Source: Pseudomonas sp. RSB 5.4 (GTDB lineage Bacteria; Pseudomonadota; Gammaproteobacteria; Pseudomonadales; Pseudomonadaceae). From it: a stretch of DNA of 64,000 nucleotides. The position numbers were made by a program, and so were the translations under genes. The notes beneath the pieces are model-generated. The model worked only from the letters and a program-made list of their open reading frames with translations. It did not search any database and was not told where the DNA came from. The stretch covers positions 2,508,501 to 2,572,500 of the forward strand of contig NZ_CP146986.1 of NCBI RefSeq assembly GCF_037126175.1. The letters are read 5' to 3'. Every line of letters starts with the position of its first letter. Position 1 is the first letter of the stretch. Positions 1 through 7,931 of the stretch are shown here, one piece after another.

Positions 1-2052
1 GTAGAACATGTCGCCCTCGCGGCTATCGGTCATCGAGTGCAGCTGGAAGCTGCGATTGAGCCTGGCGCCGCCGTCACGGGTCAGGGGGGCCCAGACCAGG
101 TTGGCGCGGCGCATGGTCGACATGCTCATCATTTCGTCGAACGGGATCGACAGGTAGAGGCCTTTGTCGAAACTACCCTCCCCGTACTCGGCACTGCCCG
201 CCGTGGTGATCGTCGCCCACGCGCCGAAGCGCACGCCGTTGAAGAACTCGCGAGAGATGTCGAGCGTACCGCCCCAGTCGCCGGCCAGATAACGACCAAC
301 ACTGACCGCCGCCAACGTGTCATACGGCAGGTCGGTATAACCGGTGATGTGCCCGGTCCAGATCGAGTAGTCGCGCAGGCCGAAACCCTGGTCGAACTCG
401 CGCTGACGCACGTAGTTCAGATCCGCCCCCACCGACCAGCGCTCGCCGGTCGGCCGGAACAGCACCTCACCGCCAACGCCGGCAAACATCGACTCCAGAT
501 AACCACCGTAGACCATGCCATACAGGTCCTTGTCCAACTGCTCGGCATGGCTGACCTGAAACAACGGCATGGTCACTTCCGAGGTGGTCAGGTACTGACG
601 CAAATCGGTACGCACCCGCGGCAGACCGCTGGGCGCATCGTAGGTGAACTTGTCGAAGTTGTTCACCAGGTTGGCACTGACCAGCCCGCTCCACCAGGTG
701 TTGCGGTTGAAGCGGTACTCGGCGTCCGCATCGGCACTCAATTGATAGAGCAAACCATCCGGGCCGCCGACGTTTTGCTTGAAGCCCAGACCGACGCCAT
801 AGCTGAAATGCTGCGGCGCTTCGCTGTAGAGGGTTTTCTCGTTGTGCGGCATCGCCGGGTTGATCTCGGTGGTGCGGTGCAGCGACTCCAGCGGCTCCTC
901 GTTGTTGATCACTTCGCGGAAGGTCTGGCGTGGCACGCTGGTCTCTTCCAGCGGCAGGTCGTAGCGCTTGTTGACCACGGTGAACCAGTTGATATCGTCG
1001 TTCACGCTGTTGTCGAGAATCCGACTCGCACGGCCAACGGCCTTCGACGAATGGAAGTAGCGCTGCTGCTCGCCGTAGACGATCAGCTCGGAATCACGCT
1101 GGCTGATGCGCTCGACCTTGTACCCGGCATTCTGCTGCAGACGCTGCGACACGTCGGCCCAGTTGACCTGTTCCATCGGCGTGGTCGGCATTTTCGCCGG
1201 CAGCGGTTCAGGCGTCGGATCGTAGGTCTTGGCCGGCGCCTTGCGGCTGACGAAATTGGTATGGAACGTGATGCCGAACATCGCCGTGTTGCCCCGCTCC
1301 CACGCCGCGCTGACGTCCACCGAATCGGCCACCTTGAACACTGCGCCGAAGTTGATCGGCGAGTCCTGCTTGATCACGTTGTCCTTCGGCTCATGCTTGT
1401 AGTCGTTGCCTTCGTATTCGAGTTTCAGACTCAGGCGATCCCACGGTGTCTGGTAGCTCACGCCACCGAAGAACGACGGTTTGCCGCGAAAGTACGAACC
1501 CGCGTTGACGTCACCGGTGCCTTCCAGGGCCGGACGGGTCTTGAAGCGATCGTCGAGGTAGCCCAGCGGGTTATCGAGATCGCCACGATTACCGAGATAA
1601 CCCCAGGCAATGCCGGCGCTGAAATCGAAATTATCAAAGCGCTTGTTGGCGACGAAATATTCGCTGGCGAACAAGCCGGTACCGCCAATGTCTCGGAAGC
1701 CCAAAGCGACATCGGGGGCCCAGTGGGTTTCCTGCCACAGCCGGACTTTGGCGTCGACCGCCTTGTCCTTATAGCTCTGGCTGCCGCTCATCGACTCCGG
1801 CCCGTACGGGCGGTTGGTGATCGCGGTGTAGCGGAACGAACCTTCGAGCCAGTCCAGTGGCTGCAACGACACGCTGTAGCGGCTGTAAGGCTCGGTGCGG
1901 TTGGCGTTGACGCTCAGCTCGCCGGCCGGGGCCATGCGCGCGGTCGGCGTCTGCAACAGACCGGTACCACCGAAATCATTCTGGGTAATACGCGGTTCGG
2001 CATGCACCAGACCGCACGGCAATAACAACACAGCTGCAACACGTAACTTCAA
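1..2052 (-). CDS. gfcD: YjbH/GfcD-family outer-membrane exopolysaccharide protein (3' end cut by window)
   Basis: The reading frame is open from a TTG at 2050-2052 to the window edge (684 codons), close to the roughly 700 residues I expect for the YjbH family. The N-terminus is a short hydrophobic signal ending LVHA, followed by the family-typical DFGGTGLLQTPTARM. The TTG overlaps the TGA stop of gfcC (TTGA), so the two are translationally coupled, and no better start lies nearby. YjbH/GfcD proteins are predicted outer-membrane beta-barrel-like proteins needed for group 4 capsule or Yjb polysaccharide; their exact role is not settled. It is the last of galE-gfcA-wza-gfcB-gfcC-gfcD in this window. 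A 662-codon frame on the opposite strand is a shadow. Confidence 0.85.
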   Translation of the reverse strand, partial: MKLRVAAVLLLPCGLVHAEPRITQNDFGGTGLLQTPTARMAPAGELSVNANRTEPYSRYSVSLQPLDWLEGSFRYTAITNRPYGPESMSGSQSYKDKAVDAKVRLWQETHWAPDVALGFRDIGGTGLFASEYFVANKRFDNFDFSAGIAWGYLGNRGDLDNPLGYLDDRFKTRPALEGTGDVNAGSYFRGKPSFFGGVSYQTPWDRLSLKLEYEGNDYKHEPKDNVIKQDSPINFGAVFKVADSVDVSAAWERGNTAMFGITFHTNFVSRKAPAKTYDPTPEPLPAKMPTTPMEQVNWADVSQRLQQNAGYKVERISQRDSELIVYGEQQRYFHSSKAVGRASRILDNSVNDDINWFTVVNKRYDLPLEETSVPRQTFREVINNEEPLESLHRTTEINPAMPHNEKTLYSEAPQHFSYGVGLGFKQNVGGPDGLLYQLSADADAEYRFNRNTWWSGLVSANLVNNFDKFTYDAPSGLPRVRTDLRQYLTTSEVTMPLFQVSHAEQLDKDLYGMVYGGYLESMFAGVGGEVLFRPTGERWSVGADLNYVRQREFDQGFGLRDYSIWTGHITGYTDLPYDTLAAVSVGRYLAGDWGGTLDISREFFNGVRFGAWATITTAGSAEYGEGSFDKGLYLSIPFDEMMSMSTMRRANLVWAPLTRDGGARLNRSFQLHSMTDSREGDMFY

Positions 2053-2810
2053 CGAACCACCTCAGCCAGCTGCGTGGCAATCAATTCGGCCAACTGCTGA
2101 TTCAGTTCAGGAACAGGCGGATCCAGATCATCATTTTTTACCGGCACCAGAATCTTGCTGCCGGCCACGGGAAACTGCCCGCTCTCGCGATTCCAATGCG
2201 CGATACCCACGCGCCGGACCGCACCATTGGGCTGGATCAGCCACAGGTAATCGGCCTCGGCATCGTCCAGCGGCGTGCATCTTTCCAGGTACTCGCGCGC
2301 CTCCAGCAGAGGCTGATAAGGCAGGTGACAGGTTTCGGCGACGGCGCCCAATACCTGTACCTCGTCGACCCGTTTCGGGTAGATCAGCCGATCACCATCG
2401 TCGAGACGAATGTTGCGCGCAAATCCGACTTCCACCGCGACCGGATCAAGATCCGCGACCTGGCGCCCGGTGACCGGCATCTGCCGCACCTGCTCGGCCA
2501 GGCGCAACGCCAGCGCCGCGCGACTCGGGCGGTCAAACAACGAAGCCATGCGTTGCAGCACATCGAGATCGAACAGCACCCCGGCCTTGAGCCGGGCCTG
2601 CTGTTCCAGCAACGACTGGCGCAGCAACACGCCGGCCAGCCAGTAACCTTCGGCATTCGGTACGGCCACGCTGATCACGTCGAGCAAGCGCCCGCCCGGC
2701 GGCAATTCCACCGGCCCCGGGTTGGCGACATCGCCACTGACCGTGACCGCTGCCTGACTGACGCCGCTGAGCAACAGCAAACCCGCCGATAACCTCCGTA
2801 AGCGCTTCAT
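2049..2810 (-). CDS. gfcC: GfcC/YjbG-family periplasmic capsule biosynthesis protein
   Basis: This 253-residue protein has an N-terminal signal peptide (positively charged MKRLRRL, hydrophobic core, cut near SQAA at about 20). The mature part begins with VTVSGDVANPGPVELP, a beta-grasp (SLBB-like) start typical of GfcC, and a second such segment (DEVQVLGAV) follows near 150. GfcC proteins are periplasmic and act with GfcB and GfcD in group 4 capsule secretion; the molecular role is unknown. The ATG overlaps the gfcB stop by 4 bases and the TGA overlaps the gfcD start, which indicates tight coupling. The family call is firm because the flanking genes are the same as in E. coli gfc/yjb. Confidence 0.85.
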   Translation of the reverse strand: MKRLRRLSAGLLLLSGVSQAAVTVSGDVANPGPVELPPGGRLLDVISVAVPNAEGYWLAGVLLRQSLLEQQARLKAGVLFDLDVLQRMASLFDRPSRAALALRLAEQVRQMPVTGRQVADLDPVAVEVGFARNIRLDDGDRLIYPKRVDEVQVLGAVAETCHLPYQPLLEAREYLERCTPLDDAEADYLWLIQPNGAVRRVGIAHWNRESGQFPVAGSKILVPVKNDDLDPPVPELNQQLAELIATQLAEVVR

Positions 2811-3472
2811 GGCAGGTGCCTGCGATCGGGGGTCAATTGCACGATGCGCACGCGCATTTGCGCGGTCAGTTGCTGCTCGCTCTGCAGGATGAAACCGTCC
2901 ACCGGATCGACCCAGTAATGGTTGGTCGCGCGCAGGCCGATGGCCGGGACGTCGATGCGCTCATCGACACGCAGCACGGTGTATTGCTTGTCGAGAATGT
3001 CCAGGGTTTGCGTGGATCGGCGGGAGAACCGGCTGTTGACGATCAAGCCAACCTCCTGGCCCTTGTACAGGTCGATCCAGCGCTGACTGGTGAAACCATC
3101 GGCAACTTGATGCAGCCCGCGCTTGAACGGCGCGTTGTCGGCCAGCCGCGTGCCGTCCAGATCGCCCTCGACGCCGAGGCCGATGGTGCGCACGGCGAGG
3201 CCGTCACGCAGGAGCAACACCTGTTTGCCGGAAGCGACCCAGAACTGCAGATCATCACGCTCACGCACCAGCGCCAGCACCCCGGAGCCGGAGGGCGTGG
3301 TCAGTTTGACTTGCGGATACTTGACCTCGGCCACCTGGGCCGCGCTCACGTCCAGCTCATCCGGGCCGATCACCGCCGACTTGAGGTTGCGCACCGAAGC
3401 GGTCATCAGCGGGTTACAGCCACACAACATCAAGGCCGCCATCAGGCAGACGCCAACTTTCAAGGTTTTCAC
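2807..3472 (-). CDS. gfcB: GfcB/YjbF-family lipoprotein
   Basis: This 221-residue lipoprotein has the lipobox MLCGC with the acylated Cys at residue 19. The following residues are Asn-Pro rather than Asp, so the usual rule predicts sorting to the outer membrane. The body fits the YjbF/GfcB family, with an all-beta pattern and the segment RIDVPAIGLRATNHYWVD near 175. The start is GTG, preceded by AAGG at 8 bases. The wza stop lies only 8 bases upstream and the gfcC start overlaps the end by 4 bases. It is expected to work at the outer membrane with Wza, GfcC and GfcD in polymer export. The biochemical function of the family is not known. Confidence 0.85.
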   Translation of the reverse strand: MKTLKVGVCLMAALMLCGCNPLMTASVRNLKSAVIGPDELDVSAAQVAEVKYPQVKLTTPSGSGVLALVRERDDLQFWVASGKQVLLLRDGLAVRTIGLGVEGDLDGTRLADNAPFKRGLHQVADGFTSQRWIDLYKGQEVGLIVNSRFSRRSTQTLDILDKQYTVLRVDERIDVPAIGLRATNHYWVDPVDGFILQSEQQLTAQMRVRIVQLTPDRRHLP

Positions 3473-3480
3473 GGTCGGCC

Positions 3481-4596
3481 TTATTTGCTGTTGTTACTGA
3501 ATTCGCTCCAGTTCTTCGCAGCGGAAGCCCCGGTCCCGACAATCGATGCCGACGGCACCAGTTGGCTGATGAAGCGGTTCCAGCGCGTGACGTTGGCCGG
3601 GCCGACGTACACCACATCCTGGGGACGCACTTCAAAGTGCGAAGCGAGTGCCATGGCGGTCGGCGACTGGGCTTCCAGTTGATAGATCTTCGCCGGCTCG
3701 ACATCGAGGTTTTCCACCCCGCGAATCACGTACACCGCGTTGCCGTTGGAAGTGGTCTGGCTCAAGCCGCCGACCGAACCGAGCACGTCGGAGAGGTTCA
3801 TCGTCGCGGTCTTGAAGCTCAGCGCACGGGGCTGATTGACTTCGCCCATGACGTAAATGCGCTTGTTGTCGTTGTACGGCAGATAGAGCTGGTCGCCGCC
3901 CTTGAGAAAGACGTGCTGCAACTCGGAATCCTGATGGTTCAGCGAGTCGAGATTGAGCGGATACACCCGGCCATTGCGGGTCAGCAACAGGCCCGACAGA
4001 TCGGCGTTATTGGTGTCGATACCGGCAGTACCGAGGGCTTCGACCACGCTCAACGGGTTGGTGGAAATCGGCTGCGGGCCGGCCTTGGCCACGGCACCCG
4101 AGACCACCACTTTCTGACTGGCGAAACGCAGCACCGCGACATCCACTTGCGGCTCGGCGATGAACGCCGACAGGCGGGATTCGATGTCCGCACGCAACTG
4201 TTGAATAGTCTTGCCGGCCGCCTGCACTTCCTTGATGAACGGGTAGTACAGCGTGCCATCGGAGCGCACCAGTCGACCGTTGGCGTCGATCTGCTGTTGT
4301 GCCCCCGATGGCGCGGTCAGCTCCGGGTGATCCCAGACCGTGATGTACAGCACATCGTTGCTGCCGATGCGGTATTCCGCCGGCGTCGCCAACAATTCCG
4401 CCGGCACCGTCTCACGCTTTTGCGTGGCGCGGGTCATCGAGATCAGCTTGGGCGTGATCGGAATCAGCTCGACCCGACTGCTTTCGCTGGCGCCCTGGCG
4501 CGTGATGTCGCCGGTGCTCAGGTATTGGCCGGGAGAAAACATGCAACCTTGCAAAGCGATACTTGCCAACAGCAAAAGAGAAAAACTACGAGTCAT
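3481..4596 (-). CDS. wza: Wza/GfcE-type outer-membrane polysaccharide export lipoprotein
   Basis: This 371-residue protein has a lipoprotein signal ending LQGC (Cys 18). The poly-export (PES) domain follows at about 85-170 (TPAEYRIGSNDVLYITVWDH), then two SLBB domains (SQKVVVSGAVAKAGPQPI and KRIYVMGEVNQPRALSF). A C-terminal amphipathic stretch (VTRWNRFISQLVPS, about 335-350) corresponds to the pore-forming helix of Wza. Wza forms the octameric outer-membrane channel for Wzy-dependent capsule polymers and works with the Wzc kinase encoded at 14905-17133. It is separated from gfcA by a terminator-like hairpin, so its transcription probably depends on read-through. In E. coli the gfcE gene follows gfcD; here it precedes gfcB. 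Confidence 0.93.
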   Translation of the reverse strand: MTRSFSLLLLASIALQGCMFSPGQYLSTGDITRQGASESSRVELIPITPKLISMTRATQKRETVPAELLATPAEYRIGSNDVLYITVWDHPELTAPSGAQQQIDANGRLVRSDGTLYYPFIKEVQAAGKTIQQLRADIESRLSAFIAEPQVDVAVLRFASQKVVVSGAVAKAGPQPISTNPLSVVEALGTAGIDTNNADLSGLLLTRNGRVYPLNLDSLNHQDSELQHVFLKGGDQLYLPYNDNKRIYVMGEVNQPRALSFKTATMNLSDVLGSVGGLSQTTSNGNAVYVIRGVENLDVEPAKIYQLEAQSPTAMALASHFEVRPQDVVYVGPANVTRWNRFISQLVPSASIVGTGASAAKNWSEFSNNSK

Positions 4597-4625
4597 AATG
4601 GCACTACGCTATTCAAGGGCGAATC

Positions 4626-4659
4626 TAAAAACAAAGTCACCCGACTTGCGTCGGGCGAC
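4626..4659 (-). terminator. Intrinsic terminator/attenuator between gfcA and wza
   Basis: On the minus strand a 10-bp stem (GTCGCCCGAC with GTCGGGTGAC, one G-U pair) closes a GCAA tetraloop and is followed by TGACTTTGTTTTTAG. This is a strong Rho-independent terminator placed between gfcA and wza, where operon read-through must occur, so partial termination (more gfcA than wza message) is likely. Confidence 0.8.
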
Positions 4660-4686
4660 CCTGTACTGCACTAACAAATTTTCCTG

Positions 4687-4923
4687 TTAGTTGTGCGTGC
4701 CGGTTGTACCGGTGGTACCCGTAGTACCGGTGGTACCGCCGTTGGCACTTCCACCACTGTTGGACGCCGCTACTGCACTGGCAACCATTGCCGTACTGGC
4801 AGCAGGCGCGGTAGAAGCCGCGACACTGCCAGATACATTGGTTACCGCAGTAAGCGGCGCTTCAGCAGCGGACGCCCAGTTGCTCAACATCGTCAACAGG
4901 GCAATCGCCATCACTTTTTTCAT
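4687..4923 (-). CDS. gfcA: GfcA/YjbE-like small secreted Thr/Gly/Ser/Ala-rich protein
   Basis: This 78-residue protein has a signal peptide (MKKVMAIALLTMLSNWASA, cut at about 19-20) and a low-complexity mature part rich in Ala, Ser, Thr and Gly. It ends in a GTTGTTGTTGTTGT tract and HN. Size, composition and position at the head of the set match E. coli GfcA/YjbE, whose function is not known. The start has a strong ribosome site (AAGGAG, 5 bases spacing), stronger than those of its neighbours. Because an intrinsic terminator follows it, this gene may be expressed in large excess over the export genes. It could be secreted or matrix-associated, but that is inference. Confidence 0.8.
   Translation of the reverse strand: MKKVMAIALLTMLSNWASAAEAPLTAVTNVSGSVAASTAPAASTAMVASAVAASNSGGSANGGTTGTTGTTGTTGTHN
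4703..4738 (+). repeat. Four tandem 9-bp units within gfcA
   Basis: Four consecutive 9-base units (GTTGTACCG, GTGGTACCC, GTAGTACCG, GTGGTACCG) encode the Gly-Thr-Thr tract at the C-terminus of GfcA. Gain or loss of a unit keeps the frame, so the tract can vary in length without inactivating the gene. Confidence 0.85.
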
Positions 4924-5154
4924 ATCAACTCCTTTCTAACATTCGGCCTGTTAAAAACCGGCCTGTGTTAGCGGTGGTAGCGTTCAAGTCCGCAAAATGC
5001 GCGAACAAGATCCGTCGTTCTTTCACAGTCTTACCCAACTGATAAAAGTCGAACGGCAGGTTTATATCTACGGACTTGCAAAAGGCATTTCCAGCGTATT
5101 TTCCCGACGATATCTAACACCTGACCGAAACTAACATTCAGTATTAGAACGACA
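4924..5154 (-). promoter_or_regulatory. Intergenic region upstream of gfcA with repeated TGTTAG motifs
   Basis: No gene is seen in this relatively AT-rich stretch between the galE stop and gfcA. It holds CTAACA/TGTTAG hexamers at 4936-4941, 4966-4971, 5114-5119 and 5131-5136. The last two are direct repeats 17 bases apart. The 11-mer TGTTAGTTTCG at 5126-5136 (minus strand) recurs at 17836-17846 before the glycoside hydrolase gene. These could be operator sites of a shared regulator; no promoter was assigned. Confidence 0.4.
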
Positions 5155-6171
5155 TCATTCGAGATAACCGCGCGGATGATTGGATTGCCAGCGCCAAGTG
5201 TCGGTGACCATGTCCTGCAAACTGCGCGTGGCTTTCCAGCCGAGCTCTTTGGCAGCCTTGGACGCGTCGGCCCAGCTCTCGGCAATGTCACCGCTGCGAC
5301 GCGGCATCACCCGGTACGGCACTGGTCGCCCGCTGGCCTGTTCGAAGGCATGCAGTACCTGCATCACGCTGTAGCCGTCGCCGGTGCCAAGGTTCCAGGT
5401 GTGAATGCCCGGGCGTCCGGCAATCGACTGCAAGGCCTTCAGATGGCCATCGGCGAGGTCGACGACGTGGATGTAATCGCGCACCCCGGTGCCGTCGATG
5501 GTCGGGTAATCGTCGCCGAAGATCGATAACTCCTGCAGGCTGCCGACCGCGACCTGGCTGATGTAAGGCAGCAGGTTGTTGGGAATGCCGTTAGGGTCTT
5601 CGCCCAGGTGCCCGCTGTGATGCGCGCCGATCGGGTTGAAGTAACGCAGCAAGGCGATGCTCCAGCGCGGCTCGGCCTGACTCAGGTCGCGCAGCACGTT
5701 CTCGACGATCAGTTTGGATTGACCGTAAGGATTGGTCGGAATGCCGGTGGGGAAATCCTCGCGGATCGGCATCTGCTCAGGCTCGCCGTACACCGTGGCC
5801 GACGAGCTGAACACCAGACGGAACACGCCCGCTGCGGCCATCGCCTGACACAACGTGATGCTGCCGCCGACGTTGTTTTCGTAGTAATCCAGCGGCTTGC
5901 GCACGCTCTCGCCGACGGCCTTGAGCCCGGCAAAATGCAGCACCGCGTCGATTTGATGCTCGCGGAAAATCCGGTCGAGCAACGCCCGGTCGCAGACATC
6001 GCCGCGAATCATCAGCGCGCTTTTGCCGCAAATGCCTTCTATCGCGTGCAGTGCCGCATCGCTGCTGTTGCAAAGATTATCCAGTACAACAACTTCATAA
6101 CCTGCTTCAAGCAGCGCAAGTGTGGTGTGCGAGCCGATATAGCCGGCACCACCCGTTACCAGAATCTTCAT
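5155..6171 (-). CDS. galE: UDP-glucose 4-epimerase
   Basis: This 338-residue extended short-chain dehydrogenase interconverts UDP-glucose and UDP-galactose using bound NAD. The N-terminal Rossmann motif is GGAGYIG (residues 6-12). The active site is present as SSSATVYG (about 121-128) and YGQSK (Tyr-x3-Lys, about 148-152). The length matches E. coli GalE (338). I chose the ATG at 6171 (MKILVTGGAGYIG) over an ATG five codons upstream, because the family starts there and GGA lies in front. It lies upstream of the gfc genes on the same strand and back to back with galU, so it most likely feeds UDP-Gal to the polysaccharide. Confidence 0.93.
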   Translation of the reverse strand: MKILVTGGAGYIGSHTTLALLEAGYEVVVLDNLCNSSDAALHAIEGICGKSALMIRGDVCDRALLDRIFREHQIDAVLHFAGLKAVGESVRKPLDYYENNVGGSITLCQAMAAAGVFRLVFSSSATVYGEPEQMPIREDFPTGIPTNPYGQSKLIVENVLRDLSQAEPRWSIALLRYFNPIGAHHSGHLGEDPNGIPNNLLPYISQVAVGSLQELSIFGDDYPTIDGTGVRDYIHVVDLADGHLKALQSIAGRPGIHTWNLGTGDGYSVMQVLHAFEQASGRPVPYRVMPRRSGDIAESWADASKAAKELGWKATRSLQDMVTDTWRWQSNHPRGYLE

Positions 6172-6560
6172 AGCGCGGTCCGTCATTGGATAAGTGACAA
6201 GTAGCGTGTCAAGTCCCTTTTATTCAATCTGTGGCGCACCACACAAATAAGGACGACAACAGCCTCAAACAAAATTGGTTCAACCACTGGCAATAAATAT
6301 TTTTGCAGGTCAAACTGTATTGCCCGGTACTTATTAGCACTCCAAGTACACTCATCACTATCAACAGATACCGACTAAAAATAACTAATAACGTTGTTAC
6401 CGACATCTCATAACATTGTCATGTTTTAGCCTTCGCGCTAATTGCCATTAACAACCTGACTCAGGTATTAAAGTACTCGTTCAATAATCATTGAAACTTG
6501 TGCGCCTTCGTAAGTGTGCGCATCCGTTGCCTGTGTTCCATGACTGTCCAGGATACTTTT
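6172..6560. promoter_or_regulatory. Divergent galE/galU intergenic region, 389 bp, AT-rich
   Basis: No credible gene is present. The region is markedly more AT-rich than its flanks and must hold the promoters of both galE (minus) and galU (plus). The 14-mer GACTAAAAATAACT at 6373-6386 is repeated exactly at 17765-17778 in the intergenic region of the tyrosine phosphatase gene. It may be a shared operator or a site for an AT-binding nucleoid protein. Confidence 0.45.
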
Positions 6561-7394
6561 ATGATTCGTAAATGTTTGTTCCCCGCTGCCGGTTACGGCA
6601 CGCGTTTCTTGCCGGCGACCAAAGCCATGCCGAAAGAGATGCTGCCGATCGTCAACAAACCGTTGATCGAATACGCCGTCGAAGAAGCACGGGACGCCGG
6701 CCTGCAACACATGGCCATCGTCACCGGTCGGGGCAAGCGTGCGCTGGAAGACCACTTCGATATCAGCTACGAACTCGAACACCAGATTCGCGGCACCGAG
6801 AAAGAAAAATTCCTCGCCGGCACCCGCGAACTGATCGACACCTGCACCTTCTCCTACACCCGTCAGGTGGAAATGAAGGGCCTCGGTCACGCGATTCTCA
6901 GCGGCCGCCCGTTGATCGGCGATGAACCCTTCGCCGTGGTGCTGGCAGATGACCTGTGCCTGAACCTGGAAGGTGACGGCGTGCTGTCGCAGATGATCCA
7001 GCTGTACAAGAAATTCCGCTGCTCGATCGTCGCCATCCAGGAAGTCCCGGCCGACCAGACCCACAAGTACGGGGTGATCGCCGGCGAGCTGATGTCCGAC
7101 GGCATCTATCGGGTCAATAACATGGTGGAGAAACCGGCGCCGCAGGATGCCCCGTCGAACCTGGCGATCATCGGCCGCTACATCCTCACCCCGGACATTT
7201 TCGACCTGATCGCCGACACCCAACCGGGCAAGGGCGGCGAGATCCAGATCACCGACGCGCTGATGAAACAGGCGCAGAACGGTTGCGTGCTGGCCTACAA
7301 GTTCAAGGGCCTGCGCTTCGACTGCGGCGACGCCGAGGGTTACCTGCAGGCGACCAACTTCTGCTACGACAACGTTTACCTCAAGGGCCGCTGA
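6561..7394 (+). CDS. galU: UTP--glucose-1-phosphate uridylyltransferase
   Basis: This 277-residue nucleotidyltransferase makes UDP-glucose from UTP and glucose-1-phosphate, giving the sugar donor for exopolysaccharide and lipopolysaccharide. The signature FPAAGYGTRFLPATKAMPKE is at residues 6-25 and VEKPAP (sugar-binding region) lies near 190. I start at the ATG at 6561 because AGGA sits 7 bases before it and the protein then begins MIRKCLFPAAGYG as in the family; an in-frame extension upstream is unsupported. It is followed 38 bases later by the phosphomannomutase-domain gene, probably in the same transcript. Confidence 0.95.
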   Translation: MIRKCLFPAAGYGTRFLPATKAMPKEMLPIVNKPLIEYAVEEARDAGLQHMAIVTGRGKRALEDHFDISYELEHQIRGTEKEKFLAGTRELIDTCTFSYTRQVEMKGLGHAILSGRPLIGDEPFAVVLADDLCLNLEGDGVLSQMIQLYKKFRCSIVAIQEVPADQTHKYGVIAGELMSDGIYRVNNMVEKPAPQDAPSNLAIIGRYILTPDIFDLIADTQPGKGGEIQITDALMKQAQNGCVLAYKFKGLRFDCGDAEGYLQATNFCYDNVYLKGR

Positions 7395-7432
7395 GACGGC
7401 CCCCGCCCACTTCTCTTTTCAGGAGGCAACCC

Positions 7433-7837
7433 ATGAACATGGCACAGCATGCAGCAGAGATTGAACGGGAGGTGGGCAACCTCGGGGCGGTGAGTTGGCT
7501 GCCACGCCATCAGCCGTTGCCCAGCGCCAACGAGTCGTGGCTGGGCAGCATTCTGCTGGTGGAGCGCATCGGCATGTTTCCGGCGTCCGGCGACATTCGC
7601 CGAGCGCTGGCGGATCCCTATCCCCTGCTCGCCCATCTGAAACAACGCTATGCCGAGAAGGCACTGGAAATGGACGACCGGGATGGGTTGAAAGTGATCT
7701 TCAGCGACTGGCGCTTCCGCGTACGCCTGTGCTGCAACGAGCCAGCGATCATCATCAATGTCGAGACGCGGTGTGCGACGCAGTTGATGCCACAAAAGCT
7801 CAAAGAGCTACTGAGCCAGATCGAACAATTCGAATAG
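7433..7837 (+). CDS. Stand-alone phosphomannomutase/phosphoglucomutase C-terminal domain protein
   Basis: This 134-residue protein has a perfect AGGAGG 6 bases before the ATG. Residues about 48-134 align by eye with the last domain of ManB/CpsG-type phosphomannomutases: FPASGDIRRALADP for the end of domain III, then DGLKVIFSDWRF and INVETR...LMPQKLKELLSQI. The phosphate-binding loop, normally R-x-S-N-T-E-P, is RLCCNEP (98-104). The catalytic serine, metal-binding and sugar-binding domains I-III are absent, so it cannot be a mutase alone. Residues 1-47 are not recognised. Adjacent to galU, it could be a regulatory or phosphosugar-sensing protein; this is inference. No signal peptide is present. 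Confidence 0.75.
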   Translation: MNMAQHAAEIEREVGNLGAVSWLPRHQPLPSANESWLGSILLVERIGMFPASGDIRRALADPYPLLAHLKQRYAEKALEMDDRDGLKVIFSDWRFRVRLCCNEPAIIINVETRCATQLMPQKLKELLSQIEQFE

Positions 7838-7845
7838 CACACTGC

Positions 7846-7931
7846 CCCCTGTAGGAGCTGCCGAAGGCTGCGATCTTTTGATTTTAAGAGCAAGATCAAA
7901 AGATCGCAGCGTGCCGCAGCTCCTACAGGGG
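7846..7931. repeat. Pseudomonas inverted repeat (CTGTAGGAGCTG family)
   Basis: Long inverted repeat: CCCCTGTAGGAGCTGC ... GCAGCTCCTACAGGGG enclosing the arms TGCGATCTTTTG and AAAAGATCGCA. The same family occurs at 35620-35716. It sits between convergent genes and could act as a bidirectional terminator. Its right end supplies the stop codon (TAG, 7923-7925 on the minus strand) of the SGNH gene. Confidence 0.9.

Noticed and set aside
37..2025. 662-codon open frame opposite gfcD
   Set aside because: The minus-strand YjbH frame has a family motif and a coupled start; long antisense frames are common in high-GC Pseudomonas DNA. The same applies to 15211-17121, 40770-42671, 46339-48882 and 58782-61010.
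4703..4738. Tandem repeats as a CRISPR or phase-variation tract
   Set aside because: Units are 9 bases without spacers and keep the frame, so they are a coding low-complexity tract, not CRISPR and not an on/off switch.
4969..4981. Possible ops/RfaH-like element (GCGGTGGTAGCG)
   Set aside because: It is on the plus strand, opposite to gfcA transcription, and matches GGCGGTAGC only loosely.
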